From Thiohalobacter thiocyanaticus (lineage in GTDB: Bacteria > Pseudomonadota > Gammaproteobacteria > Thiohalobacterales > Thiohalobacteraceae): a DNA stretch of 64,000 nucleotides. The translations under genes and the position numbers were made by a program. The DNA is taken from assembly GCF_003932505.1 (NCBI RefSeq), contig NZ_QZMU01000002.1, positions 124,001 through 188,000 on the forward strand, in the 5' to 3' direction. The notes below the pieces were generated by a model that saw only the letters and a program-made list of their open reading frames with translations, was not told where the DNA came from and searched no databases. Of this stretch, positions 1-7,618 are shown piece after piece (positions within the stretch are counted from its first letter, which is position 1; each line of letters opens with the position of its first letter).

Positions 1-505
1 CCGCTCAAGCCGCGGACCGCCCCCCCCCAAGCAGACCGCCCGGCCACAGAAAGAAGCGGGCGCCGCGTCCCACCGCCGAGCACCACGAAGGCGCAGAGGG
101 CCATGGACAGGGCTCGCCGGCGCACTGGTGAAAGGACTTTATCAGGGAAGGGCGAGAAGCCGCGCTGACCACCGTCCAGAAGGCCCCACCGGCGAACCAC
201 TCCCGTGCGTGAGGTTATTGTCCCAGTAACGGACCTCGCGGATCAGGGGTTCGACCAGCTCGCAGGCGACAATCCCGATGGCATAGCCCAGGATGGCCGC
301 CCAGCACCGCGGCGATCGTGTCAGCCCGGGCGTAGTACAAGGCCCGGTCGGCCGGGCCAGGCTCATGGGCGGCGAGACTCACGTTTCCGGCGGGATAGGG
401 AAAAAACGATGATCGGCAAAACTCAGCCCGCCAGATAACTCGCGCATGCGGAGCGCGACAAGAGCGGCAATCACCCCGGCTGTACAGCGCCGTCGAACAG
501 CGCAA
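1..505 (-). pseudogene. yqaA: Decayed YqaA/DedA-type (VTT-domain) membrane protein, cut by window edge
   Basis: No single frame is open, but three minus-strand frames together give recognisable YqaA/DedA-family pieces in the right order: a GGLSFA-HRFFPIPPE segment near 410-440, MSLARP near 360, AAILGYAIGIVACELVEPLIR near 235-300, then FSPFPDKV and ALSMAL-AFVV near 80-150, and GRGARFFL near 40-60. In intact family members these form one polypeptide (the family pattern is FAESSFFPIPPD, then MSLARPDRA, then GGxLGYAIG). A TTG at 505 begins an MRxxxALY N-terminus. Several frameshifts and substitutions are needed, so the gene is dead unless the sequence at this edge is poor. Position after pcm and surE matches the gammaproteobacterial order surE-pcm-yqaA-nlpD-rpoS. 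This identification was made by eye from family knowledge. Confidence 0.72.
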
Positions 506-1148
506 TCAGTCCGTATCCCAGCAGCGGCACGAAACTGACCAGTTCCAGATACTCCTGCTAGGCACCCCGTTACCGCGGCCGGTGGGGTGATACCGCCAGG
601 CGTTGTCGCGGGCGCCGCGCTGGGAGCACCCAGGCGTTCACCGTGCGGGCCAGCTTGCTCCAAGCAGAGCGGTCGGGTATCGGTCTCCGCGCGCGGTCAG
701 CAGGGATGGCCTCGAAGGGACCCTTCGGGCCCAGCCACGTTGCCGTCGGCTGTGCTGAGCTGGAACATTGTGCAGCCCAGATCGCAGGCGCTGACGCACT
801 GGCGCAGCAGAGGACGATCGCTCGGACCGTGAAAACCTTCTCCACCGCTGGGCCAGCGCGCAGCCTGGTAGCAAGGAACTTGTTGCACACATCCAGCACC
901 CGTTTTCGGCTTACCCTTGGAGGATCTACCTCGGTCATGACCGTGCATCGATGTAAGGTGGGAGATGGTCTGGCAGTAGATCGAGGGCAGGGCCACGGTC
1001 CTGTAGACGGCTGGGACAGGGCCTCGTACACGAAAAGGCTGGAGAGTGGTCTAGCCGCATCAACTTCAGGCAACAGCCGGGTTGCTGATTGACCTTTGCC
1101 TTGAGCAGCCGCTGCTACCAGCCGGTCTCGAGTACGTTGCGAGGTCAT
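471..1148 (-). pseudogene. pcm: Decayed protein-L-isoaspartate O-methyltransferase (pcm)
   Basis: The intact enzyme repairs isoaspartyl residues using S-adenosylmethionine. Here an ATG at 1148 opens with MTSQRTRDRLV and reaches LFVYEALS in one frame. A second frame continues ALPSIYCQTISHL then MHGHDRG (family: ALPIGxGQTISQPYIVARMTE). The first frame resumes with RVLDVCNKF and VEKVFTVRAI (family: VLExGTGSGYQ, VYTVERI), then GPFEAI, and the C-terminus EYLELVSFVPLLG is readable near 505-555. The SAM-binding glycine motif is corrupted (CNKF instead of GTGSG) and at least three frame changes are needed. It starts 36 nt after the surE stop, the usual place for pcm. Overlap with the yqaA remnant over 471-505 reflects uncertainty about the original end. 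Confidence 0.8.
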
Positions 1149-1184
1149 GCCGATGCGTCGTTTACTGTTTGCGCATCCGGGTTC

Positions 1185-1928
1185 CTACTGCTCCAGCCAG
1201 CCGGAGACCTTTTCCAGAGCGTCGTAGCGGGTCAGGTCCACCTGGATCGGCGTGATCGAGACCGCATGGTTCCGCACGGCATGGAAGTCCGTCCCCTGCC
1301 CCGCGTCCTGCTCGGCCCCGGCCGGGCCGACCCAGTAGATGGGCCGGCCGCGCGGATCCTCCATGCGGATCACCGGCTCGGACTTGTGTCGGTGCCCCAG
1401 CCGGGTTGCCTGGAAGCCGGCGAGATCCTCCCAGGGCACGTCGGGGACATTCACGTTGAGGATGGTATCGGCCGGCAGCGGATCGCGCTGAAGCTTGTCC
1501 ACCAGCCAGCGCGCCACCCGCGCGGCGGTGTCGAAGAACTGCGGCTGGAAGGCCACGCAGGAGACCGCGATCGCCGGCAGGCCGAGGAAGCGCCCCTCCA
1601 TGGCCGCGGCCACGGTACCGGAATAGAGCACGTCGTCGCCGAGGTTGGCGCCGGCGTTGATGCCCGAGACCACGATATCCGGTTCCTCTTCCACCAGGCC
1701 GGTGATGGCCAGGTGCACGCAGTCGGTCGGGGTGCCGTCGACACTGTAGAAGCCATTGTCCTGCAGGGTCATGCGCAGGGGGCTGTCCAGGGTCAGGGAA
1801 TTGGAGGCGCCGCTGCGGTTGCGGTCGGGGGCGACCACAGTGATCTCACCCAGCGAGCGCATGGCCTCGGCCAGGGCCGCCAGTCCCGGCGCATGGTAGC
1901 CGTCATCGTTGCTGAGAAGCAGGTGCAT
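1185..1928 (-). CDS. surE: 5'/3'-nucleotidase SurE
   Basis: SurE removes phosphate from nucleoside monophosphates and is divalent-metal dependent. The 247-aa protein starts with [16 protein letters not shown], which carries the metal-binding Asp-Asp pair (NDDG). It continues with [16 protein letters not shown], the PTDCVHLAI segment and [21 protein letters not shown], all family signatures including the third metal ligand (Asn of SGINAG). Length is normal. The ATG at 1928 was chosen because it puts the NDDG motif at residue 7 as in other SurE proteins; the same frame stays open upstream but reads antisense through the Smr gene. surE diverges from the Smr gene and is followed by the ruined pcm and yqaA genes with which it is usually co-transcribed. 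Confidence 0.95.
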   Translation of the reverse strand: MHLLLSNDDGYHAPGLAALAEAMRSLGEITVVAPDRNRSGASNSLTLDSPLRMTLQDNGFYSVDGTPTDCVHLAITGLVEEEPDIVVSGINAGANLGDDVLYSGTVAAAMEGRFLGLPAIAVSCVAFQPQFFDTAARVARWLVDKLQRDPLPADTILNVNVPDVPWEDLAGFQATRLGHRHKSEPVIRMEDPRGRPIYWVGPAGAEQDAGQGTDFHAVRNHAVSITPIQVDLTRYDALEKVSGWLEQ

Positions 1929-2031
1929 AGGGTTATTCGAAAAAGTCGTGTTGTACCGGAGTGAAACTATACTGGAAGCCCGGCGACGTGTCTCATGGTC
2001 ATTGCGCCGGGGTTCGTGGCAAGATGGCGCC

Positions 2032-2589
2032 ATGAGCAAGCCGCGCCGCCCCAGACCGCCGCTCACCGACGCCGACCGGGCGCTGTTCCGGGACAGTGTC
2101 GGGCCGGTGCGCCCCCTGCGCCGGGACCGGGTCGAACTGCGCCCGCCGCCGCCGGCGCCGCGGCCGCATTTCCGCGAGCAGGACGATCTGGCCGTGCTGC
2201 GCGACCTGCTTTCCGACGAATATGACCCGGCCGAGGTCGAGACCGGCGAGGAGCTGATCTTCGCCCGGCCCGGCCTGCAGCACCGGCTGCTGAAGCGGCT
2301 GCGGCGCGGCCAGTTCGCCGTCACGGCCGAGTGCGACCTGCACGGCATGCGGGTGCCGGAGGCGCGCCAGGCGCTGGTGGAATTCCTCGGCCACTGCCGG
2401 CGCCGGCAGCAGACCTGCGTGCGCATCATCCACGGCAAGGGCCATGGCTCGGTGCAGCGCATCCCGGTGCTCAAGCACAAGGTCGCCCGCTGGCTGCAGC
2501 AGCGCGACGAGGTGCTGGCCTACTGCTCGGCCCGCCCCGTGGACGGCGGTACCGGGGCGGTGTATGTGCTGCTCAAGGCACTGCGGTGA
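2032..2589 (+). CDS. smrB: Smr-domain endonuclease, SmrB-like
   Basis: This 185-aa protein has a variable charged, proline-rich N-terminus and a C-terminal Smr domain (about residues 95-185). The domain shows the DLHG motif (residues about 103-106) and the IIHGKGHGS loop, the two conserved blocks of Smr nucleases. E. coli SmrB, of similar length, is recruited to collided ribosomes and cleaves the mRNA, and a related role is likely here. The ATG at 2032 follows a purine-rich stretch. The gene diverges from surE across about 100 bp and is followed by a palindromic repeat. Assignment to SmrB rather than another small Smr protein rests on length and layout. Confidence 0.82.
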   Translation: MSKPRRPRPPLTDADRALFRDSVGPVRPLRRDRVELRPPPPAPRPHFREQDDLAVLRDLLSDEYDPAEVETGEELIFARPGLQHRLLKRLRRGQFAVTAECDLHGMRVPEARQALVEFLGHCRRRQQTCVRIIHGKGHGSVQRIPVLKHKVARWLQQRDEVLAYCSARPVDGGTGAVYVLLKALR

Positions 2590-2607
2590 TCGCTGCCCGG
2601 CAGTGAT

Positions 2608-2684
2608 GCAGGTCGGGTCAGCCGAAAGGCATAACCCGACGTCGGCCGGGCTCGTCGGGTTACGCTGCGCTAACCCGACCTACG
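2608..2684. repeat. REP1 palindromic repeat, copy 1
   Basis: A pair of related segments of the form GGTCGGGTTAGC...GTAACCCGAC lies in inverted order, so the whole unit can fold into a long hairpin. The same unit recurs at eight other places in the window. It fills the gap between the convergent Smr gene and truD. Confidence 0.85.
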
Positions 2685-2700
2685 TCTGCCAAACCCCCGT

Positions 2701-3717
2701 TCACGCCCACTCCACCAGCTGATCCAGCAGTACGGTGGCATAACTGCCGGCGGGCAGATCGAACTCCAGCCACAGGTCGCTGCCCTCCGGCGTCACCTGC
2801 AACCCCTCCACCCGCACCCGCAGGGCGCGCCGGTCCAGTTCGGGGCCGGCCCGTTCCAGGCCCTCGCGCAGCTCGGCCTCCGCGGCCAGACAGTCGGCCT
2901 CCAGGCGGGCGCATTCCCCGCTGCACAATGACTCGCCCCGCCCCCACAGGGGGCCGGTGGGGTGGACCTCCAGCGCCTTCAGCCGGGTTTCGAGCTCCGG
3001 CTCGCATTCGGGCGCGGCAAACAGGGCGCTGCGCCCGTCGAGCTGCATCACGTCACCGGCCAGGCAGCGGTCCCAGTCGCCGCGGCGCACCCTCTCGGCC
3101 AGTACCCGGTTGAACAGGAAGCTGCGCGCCGCGGACAGGTACAGGCCGCGCTTCTGGCGCGGCAGGCGCCGGCGCGGATCGGCAAACATGCGCCGGGCCG
3201 CTTCCAGGTTGCCGCCGTCGCGACCGAAGCGCTGGGCGCCGAAATAATTGGGCAGGCCGCGCACGTTCAGCAACGCGGCGCGTTCCATCAAGGCCCCGGC
3301 GTCACCGTCGAAATCGCGCAACCGCAACCGGAAACGGTTACCGCGCAGCGCGCCGCGGCGCAGCTTGCGCGAATGCCGCCGGGCCTCGACAACAGTCACA
3401 CCCTCGGCCTCCAGCGCGTTCCAGTCCGGGTCCGGCCGTCCCGGCAGCTGCACCGAAAACCACTGCTCGGTCACGGCATGGCGGTCCTTGAGGCCGGCGT
3501 AGCTGACATCGCGCGGCTTCACGCCGGCCAGACGGGCCAGCTGCCCGGCCACCCAGTCGGTGTTCTGACCGCGCTTGCGTACCCACAGCCACGCGTGCTC
3601 GCCCTCCCCGGCCGGCTCGACCAGGGGCAGTTCGATGACGGCGAAATCCTCGGGCTCGACGCGCAAGCGGGCGCGACCGAGCGGGGAACCGAAGGCCGGG
3701 AGCAGATCAGAAAACAT
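2701..3717 (-). CDS. truD: tRNA pseudouridine(13) synthase TruD
   Basis: TruD isomerises uridine 13 of tRNA-Glu to pseudouridine. The 338-aa protein shows the family signature SYAGLKDRHAVTEQWFSV, whose Asp (in KDRHA, about residue 80) is the catalytic nucleophile, followed by RHSRKLRRGALRGNRF and GLPNYFGAQRFG, and near the end the LPAGSYATVLL block. Length fits the family. An upstream ATG at 3753 would add 12 residues of repeat-adjacent sequence, so the ATG at 3717 (MFSDLLPAFG) is preferred. In many gammaproteobacteria ispD, ispF, truD and surE are contiguous; here about 2.6 kb of other genes separates ispF from truD. Confidence 0.95.
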   Translation of the reverse strand: MFSDLLPAFGSPLGRARLRVEPEDFAVIELPLVEPAGEGEHAWLWVRKRGQNTDWVAGQLARLAGVKPRDVSYAGLKDRHAVTEQWFSVQLPGRPDPDWNALEAEGVTVVEARRHSRKLRRGALRGNRFRLRLRDFDGDAGALMERAALLNVRGLPNYFGAQRFGRDGGNLEAARRMFADPRRRLPRQKRGLYLSAARSFLFNRVLAERVRRGDWDRCLAGDVMQLDGRSALFAAPECEPELETRLKALEVHPTGPLWGRGESLCSGECARLEADCLAAEAELREGLERAGPELDRRALRVRVEGLQVTPEGSDLWLEFDLPAGSYATVLLDQLVEWA

Positions 3718-3745
3718 ACAGCTATCCTTGTCAGGGCCTGTTAAC

Positions 3746-3840
3746 CCAATCATTGCATAAGGTAGGTTGGGCTAGGTGCCTGGCACCGTAACCCAACATG
3801 CCGCGGGGTGTCGGGTTACGCTAGGCTAACCCGACCTACG
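3746..3840. repeat. REP1 palindromic repeat, copy 2, with one flanking arm
   Basis: The core at 3762-3840 pairs GTAGGTTGGGCTAG with CTAACCCGACCTAC. To its left, 3746-3760 reads CCAATCATTGCATAA, which recurs in inverted orientation to the right of another REP1 copy at 47430-47445, so it looks like one arm of an outer inverted repeat. The repeat lies between truD and the DUF72 gene. Confidence 0.75.
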
Positions 3841-3878
3841 TGCTTCCGGGTAATTCCGGCGATGGGATCAGGGCCAAC

Positions 3879-4616
3879 ATGACGGGACGGATTCATATCG
3901 GCACCTCCGGCTACCAGTACCGGCACTGGCGCGGCCCGGTGTATCCGGAGAAGCTGCCGCAGCGGGCCTGGTTCGAATACTACAGCCGACAGTTCGACAC
4001 GGTCGAGATCAACAACACCTTCTACCGGCTGCCGGAGGCGGACACCTTTCGCCGCTGGCGCGCGGCCGCGCCGGCGGGCTTCGTCTATGCCCTGAAGCTC
4101 AGTCGCTATCTCACCCATGTCAAATACCTCAAGGACCCGCATCAACCGGTGCAGCACTTCCTCGAACGCGCCCGCCTGCTGGCGGAAACCCTCGGACCCC
4201 TGCTGGTCCAGCTGCCGCCACACTGGCGGCTCAACCTGCAACGGCTGGACGGCTTCATTGCCTGCCTGCCGGCGGGCTATCGCTGGACCCTGGAGTTCCG
4301 CCACCCCGACTGGCTGGACGAGCGCGTGTTCTCGCGCCTGCGGGATGCCGGGATCGGATTATGCATTCACGACCTCATCGAGGATCATCCCTTCGTCGTC
4401 ACCAGCAGCTGGCTGTATCTGCGCTATCACGGTGTCGATTATGGCGAAGCCTACAGTCATCAGTATCTTACGGCGCAGGCCCGGCGACTCGGACAAGCGC
4501 AGCGCAGCGGCACCGACATCTATGCCTATTTCAACAACGACCGCGACGGCCACGCCTTCCACGACGCCGCGCGGCTCGCGCGCTATCTCGGCCACCGTGC
4601 GCCGCCGGTTTTGTGA
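3879..4616 (+). CDS. DUF72 family protein (YecE-like TIM barrel)
   Basis: The 245-aa product matches the DUF72/YecE family. It begins IHIGTSGYQYRHWRGPVYP, continues with the YYSRQFDTVEINNTFYRLP block and the ALKLSRYLTHVKYLKD block, and ends with the YAYFNNDRDGHA motif, which are the conserved positions of this TIM-barrel family. The biochemical role of the family is not established. The ATG at 3879 puts the IGTSG motif close to the N-terminus as in homologues; the earlier ATG at 3840 lies inside the repeat. The stop codon overlaps a CRP-type operator serving the next gene. Confidence 0.88.
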   Translation: MTGRIHIGTSGYQYRHWRGPVYPEKLPQRAWFEYYSRQFDTVEINNTFYRLPEADTFRRWRAAAPAGFVYALKLSRYLTHVKYLKDPHQPVQHFLERARLLAETLGPLLVQLPPHWRLNLQRLDGFIACLPAGYRWTLEFRHPDWLDERVFSRLRDAGIGLCIHDLIEDHPFVVTSSWLYLRYHGVDYGEAYSHQYLTAQARRLGQAQRSGTDIYAYFNNDRDGHAFHDAARLARYLGHRAPPVL

Positions 4617-4654
4617 TGCCGATCACACTCAGTGGGAGAACGGACTCATATACT
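4612..4654 (+). promoter_or_regulatory. CRP/Vfr-type site and -10 box (class II geometry)
   Basis: Positions 4612-4627 read TGTGA-TGCCGA-TCACA, a perfect match to the two half-sites of the CRP consensus. A good -10 hexamer, TATACT, lies at 4649-4654 and predicts a start near 4661. The centre of the dyad (4619.5) is then at -41.5, the canonical class II activator position. The site overlaps the stop codon of the DUF72 gene and would drive the 121-aa orphan at 4748. Confidence 0.62.
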
Positions 4655-4747
4655 GGGGTCGTGTTTCGACCGCGCATCAGGGGATGAGGCCGCACTCTAC
4701 CGGCACCGGGGCATGAGGCCGACGCCGGACAGTCATCGGAGTCCGAC

Positions 4748-5113
4748 ATGATCACCAGACCGGTCTGGGCACTGATCTTCAGCGCCACCCTCTTCGTCGT
4801 CGTCTCCAGCAGCATCTACCTGCGCACCCACCCGGAGGCCCTCTCCGGCCTGTTCACCCGTGAGCCCGCAGCACCGGAATACCGCCTGGGCAGCTTCTAC
4901 GCCGAGGGCGCGGCAGGCAGCCAGCAGATCATGGCCATCGCCGATTTCCTGCGCGAACAGGACGGGGTGGTCTATGTGCGGATCGAAGCCGGGAATTACT
5001 TCGTGGTGAAGTTCGACCGCAACCGCTTCGACTGGCAGAACACCTGGCGCGCCATCCGCTACAACGAATGGGCCAGGTTCAGCGTGACCGATTTCGTGGT
5101 CGAGGAGCTCTGA
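4748..5113 (+). CDS. Membrane-anchored hypothetical protein, 121 aa
   Basis: I do not recognise this protein. Residues about 5-25 (VWALIFSATLFVVVSSSIYL) form one hydrophobic segment, consistent with a single N-terminal anchor and a periplasmic domain of about 95 residues. That domain is mixed alpha/beta in appearance, with alternating hydrophobic runs such as GVVYVRIEAGNYFVVKFD. The ATG at 4748 follows a GGAG Shine-Dalgarno. Upstream lies a CRP-type site in ideal position, so expression may respond to cAMP. It converges with the transglycosylase gene, the stop codons being adjacent. Confidence 0.7.
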   Translation: MITRPVWALIFSATLFVVVSSSIYLRTHPEALSGLFTREPAAPEYRLGSFYAEGAAGSQQIMAIADFLREQDGVVYVRIEAGNYFVVKFDRNRFDWQNTWRAIRYNEWARFSVTDFVVEEL

Positions 5114-5725
5114 TTACCGGCACAGGGGACCGACCTGGTACCAGCGCCGGCACTGGAACCGCTCCTCGCAGCGGCGCAGCTGCGCGCCGTATTGCCGGGC
5201 CGTGTGATCCACGCGCTCGGCGACCCGCAACAGCCAGCGCTTGCCGCGCCAGGTGCCGCGCCGATAGCCGCCGTGACCCTCGTGATAGGCAAGGTAGAGA
5301 TTCTTCGGGTCCCACTTGGAGATGCCGAGCAGTCTGCTGCTCTTGTGGTTGTACCAGCCGACGAAGTCCAGCGCGTCCTCCATGTCCGAGCGGCTCTTGA
5401 ACAGGCCGCCGGTTTCCTTGCGATAGTCCTTCCAGGCCGGATCCTGGATCTGGGCATAGCCTTCGGCCGAGGAGGCCCGGCCCAGCGGAATGAACAGGAA
5501 CCATTCGAACGGCGGCTTGGCATCGTGCCGGTAGCTGGACTCATGCCGCACGAAAGCCATCAGGATATGCGCCGGCACGCCCCACTTGTCTTCCGATGCC
5601 TGGGCATAGTCGTACCAGTCGGGGTGCTGGTCGAACACCGCGCACAGGTCGTGCTGCTGTTTCGGCGGGCTGGCGGCGCAGCCGGCCAGGGCCAACGCCA
5701 GCAGAATCATTACTGCCCGGTTCAT
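5114..5725 (-). CDS. Lytic transglycosylase SLT-domain lipoprotein
   Basis: The 203-aa product starts with a lipoprotein signal (MNRAVMILLALALAGCAAS, lipobox LAGC), so it is probably attached to the outer membrane facing the periplasm. The mature part carries an SLT-like lysozyme fold: AHILMAFVRHESSYRHDA contains the expected catalytic Glu (HESS), followed by SAEGYAQIQDPAW and AYHEGHGGYRRGTW. Such enzymes cleave peptidoglycan between MurNAc and GlcNAc with anhydro-MurNAc formation. The start at 5725 is chosen over 5746 because it gives a proper signal peptide. The upstream gap holds half of a REP1 repeat. Confidence 0.82.
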   Translation of the reverse strand: MNRAVMILLALALAGCAASPPKQQHDLCAVFDQHPDWYDYAQASEDKWGVPAHILMAFVRHESSYRHDAKPPFEWFLFIPLGRASSAEGYAQIQDPAWKDYRKETGGLFKSRSDMEDALDFVGWYNHKSSRLLGISKWDPKNLYLAYHEGHGGYRRGTWRGKRWLLRVAERVDHTARQYGAQLRRCEERFQCRRWYQVGPLCR

Positions 5726-5761
5726 ATTCAATATGGATACAGCCATGTATTCAAACGCCCC

Positions 5762-5796
5762 GTCGGGTTACGCCCTTCGGGCTAACCCGACCTACG
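5762..5796. repeat. REP1 half unit
   Basis: A single 35-bp hairpin pairing GTCGGGTTACGCCC with GGGCTAACCCGAC, followed by CTACG. It corresponds to one half of the longer REP1 unit seen elsewhere and lies between the transglycosylase gene and the brnA gene. Confidence 0.75.
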
Positions 5797-5847
5797 TGCG
5801 GATATTCTGCCGTAGCGGATACTGCCGCGTCACCGGGGCGGATGGAT

Positions 5848-6081
5848 TCACTTGTTCGATGCAATCTGTTCCAGGCGCTCGGCGAGCCAGACCTTGATGA
5901 TGGACTGGCGGGTCACCCCGAGTCGACTGGCTTCCCGGTCCAGGGAGTCGATCATCCAGTCGGGAAAATCCACATTGACGCGTTTCAGTTTCTGCTGGGG
6001 ACGCCGGGCCCGGGACAGATCCAGGTGTGCGGTCACGTCCTTGCCGCTGTCGAATTCGCTATCGAATTTTTTAGCCTTCAT
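5848..6081 (-). CDS. brnA: Antitoxin BrnA-like (ribbon-helix-helix)
   Basis: This 77-aa protein lies downstream of, and overlaps by 11 bp, a BrnT toxin gene, the standard brnT-brnA order. Its C-terminal half (KLKRVNVDFPDWMIDSLDREASRLGVTRQSIIKVWLAERL) has the beta-helix-helix pattern of a CopG/Arc-type DNA-binding domain. BrnA-type antitoxins bind BrnT and autorepress the operon. The N-terminus is charged (MKAKKFDSEFDSG). The pair is inserted between ispF and truD. Confidence 0.85.
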   Translation of the reverse strand: MKAKKFDSEFDSGKDVTAHLDLSRARRPQQKLKRVNVDFPDWMIDSLDREASRLGVTRQSIIKVWLAERLEQIASNK

Positions 6082-6334
6082 ACAGAGCCACCTCTTCAGC
6101 GCGGGAACGACGAACAGAAATGATGCGGATGTTTTCGCTCCGATGGTTCACCACCGCCGACCAGTGCTTGCCCGCAATTCGACCGATCGCCAGGAATCGT
6201 GGCTCATCAGAGGTTTTCGCCGGGATTTCGATGAGATCGGGATCGCTCCAGAGCTCCTGAGCCTGCTCAAAGTCGATTCCGTGCTTGTTCAGATTGGCCC
6301 GGCTTTTCTGTTCATCGAACTCGAATGAGAACAT
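6071..6334 (-). CDS. brnT: Toxin BrnT-like ribonuclease
   Basis: This 87-aa protein fits the BrnT family: it opens FSFEFDEQKSRANLNKHGIDFEQA, contains RFLAIGRIAGKHWSAVV and ends IRIISVRRSRAEEVALYE, the three conserved blocks including the RIISxRRA-like C-terminus. BrnT toxins have a RelE-like fold and cleave RNA. There is no Shine-Dalgarno before the ATG at 6334; the region holds a perfect dyad that includes the start codon, and the promoter predicts a transcript that begins at or next to the AUG. It runs into brnA with an 11-bp overlap. Confidence 0.88.
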   Translation of the reverse strand: MFSFEFDEQKSRANLNKHGIDFEQAQELWSDPDLIEIPAKTSDEPRFLAIGRIAGKHWSAVVNHRSENIRIISVRRSRAEEVALYEG

Positions 6335-6369
6335 GGTATAAAAAATATACCATTCCAGCCAGGTGTCAA
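6333..6369 (-). promoter_or_regulatory. brnTA promoter and palindromic operator, leaderless start
   Basis: On the minus strand a perfect -35 box TTGACA (6369-6364) overlaps the ispF stop codon. Sixteen bases on is TATTTT (6347-6342), a plausible -10. Transcription would then begin at 6335 or 6334, the latter being the A of the brnT ATG. A perfect inverted repeat ATGGTATA-TTTTT-TATACCAT spans 6353-6333 and covers the -10, the start site and the start codon, as expected for an autorepressor operator. Confidence 0.7.
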
Positions 6370-6842
6370 GCGGACGATTTGAGCAGCACCGCGGCCAGGG
6401 CGGCGATGCCCTCGCCGCGGCCGGTGAAGCCCATCTTCTCGGTGGTGGTGGCCTTGACGTTGATGCAGTCGGGGTCGACGTTCAGATCGGCGGCGATGTT
6501 GTCGCGCATGGCGTCGATGTGGGGGGCGAGTTTCGGGGCCTGGGCGATGAGGGTCAGGTCGGCGTTGATGACGCGGTAGCCCTTGTCCGTGATCTTTTCC
6601 ATCACGCCGCGCAGCAGCCGCCGGCTGTCGACACCCTTGTACTGCGGATCGCTGTCGGGGAAGTGTTTGCCGATATCGCCCAGGGCGGCCGCACCCAACA
6701 GGGCGTCGCACAGGGCGTGCAGGGCCACGTCGCCGTCGGAATGGGCTTCCAGACCCCGGTCGTGAGGGATCTCGACGCCGCCCAGCACCAGCCGGCCGCC
6801 GTCCCTGAAGGCATGGGCGTCGAAGCCCTGTCCGATTCTCAT
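6366..6842 (-). CDS. ispF: 2-C-methyl-D-erythritol 2,4-cyclodiphosphate synthase IspF
   Basis: IspF makes 2-C-methyl-D-erythritol 2,4-cyclodiphosphate in the MEP isoprenoid pathway. The 158-aa protein begins [12 protein letters not shown] with the metal-binding Asp and His, followed by [32 protein letters not shown] and the C-terminal [18 protein letters not shown] loop. Length is typical. Its ATG overlaps the ispD stop by 4 bp, so the two are translationally coupled. The stop codon is shared with the -35 box of brnTA. Confidence 0.97.
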   Translation of the reverse strand: MRIGQGFDAHAFRDGGRLVLGGVEIPHDRGLEAHSDGDVALHALCDALLGAAALGDIGKHFPDSDPQYKGVDSRRLLRGVMEKITDKGYRVINADLTLIAQAPKLAPHIDAMRDNIAADLNVDPDCINVKATTTEKMGFTGRGEGIAALAAVLLKSSA

Positions 6843-7546
6843 AGGCGCTCCTGTTGCTGCAGGTAGAAGCCGGCCAGGGCCAGATCTTCGGGCCGGGTGA
6901 TCTTGAGGTTGTCGGCGTGGCCCTCGACCAGCTTCGGCCTGAGACCCGCGGCCTCGATGGCGGAAGCCTCGTCGGTGACGGCACGGCCCGCGTCCCTGGC
7001 CTTCGCCAGCGCATCGTGCAGGGCCCTGAGGCGGAACATCTGCGGGGTCAGCGCATGCCAGATGACACTGCGATCCAGGGTAGCCACCACCCGGCCCTGC
7101 TCGTCGACCTCCTTCATGGTATCGCGCGTTGGCACGGCGAGCAGCCCGCCGACGTCGTCATCGCTGAGGGTATCGATGAGCTTGGCAAGATCCTCCCGGC
7201 GCAGGCAGGGCCGGGCGGCGTCGTGGACCAGCACCCAGTCGTCGGGGTCTGCCTGCGTGAGCAGGTTGAGAATGCCGTTCAGTACCGAGTCGCTGCGCTC
7301 GGCACCACCAGGGGCCTCGATGAGCGGACGCGGAGCGGTGTACTGCAGACTGCTCCAGTAAGGATCATCGGCACCGTGGACGACACAGACAGCCTGGATG
7401 CGCGGCTCGCCATAGAGGGCATCGAGGGTGTATTCGAGCACGCTCTGACGCCCCAGCGGCAGGTACTGCTTGGGCACCTCGGCGCCCATGCGGCGACCGA
7501 TGCCGGCTGCAGGCACGACGGCCCAGTACTTCGGGGGATGGCTCAT
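6839..7546 (-). CDS. ispD: 2-C-methyl-D-erythritol 4-phosphate cytidylyltransferase IspD
   Basis: IspD transfers CMP from CTP to methylerythritol phosphate in the MEP pathway. The 235-aa protein shows the nucleotide-binding loop [21 protein letters not shown] at the N-terminus, [13 protein letters not shown], and [12 protein letters not shown], all IspD signatures. The start at 7546 ([12 protein letters not shown]) is preferred to 7585 because it fits the family N-terminus. It lies 73 nt downstream of ftsB, separated by a pyrimidine-rich hairpin, and overlaps ispF by 4 bp. The ftsB-ispD-ispF order is standard. Confidence 0.97.
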   Translation of the reverse strand: MSHPPKYWAVVPAAGIGRRMGAEVPKQYLPLGRQSVLEYTLDALYGEPRIQAVCVVHGADDPYWSSLQYTAPRPLIEAPGGAERSDSVLNGILNLLTQADPDDWVLVHDAARPCLRREDLAKLIDTLSDDDVGGLLAVPTRDTMKEVDEQGRVVATLDRSVIWHALTPQMFRLRALHDALAKARDAGRAVTDEASAIEAAGLRPKLVEGHADNLKITRPEDLALAGFYLQQQERL

Positions 7547-7590
7547 GGACGAAGCTTCCGGCGCAATCTCTTTCTGCCCCCTCACCCTGG

Positions 7591-7613
7591 CCCTCTCCCC
7601 GTGGGGGAGAGGG
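7591..7613. repeat. CT-rich hairpin between ftsB and ispD
   Basis: CCCTCTCCCC, a two-base spacer, then GGGGGAGAGGG form a strong stem. It sits in the intra-operon gap and could modulate ftsB-ispD read-through or stabilise the 3' end of ftsB mRNA. It appears once in the window. Confidence 0.6.
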
Positions 7614-7618
7614 GAATG

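Noticed and set aside
1185..2480. 431-codon minus-strand frame joining SurE to upstream sequence
   Set aside because: The upstream part is antisense to the Smr gene; the real SurE starts at 1928.
7591..7613. Intrinsic terminator after ftsB
   Set aside because: No T-run follows the stem on the minus strand and ispD needs read-through; treated as a hairpin of unknown role.
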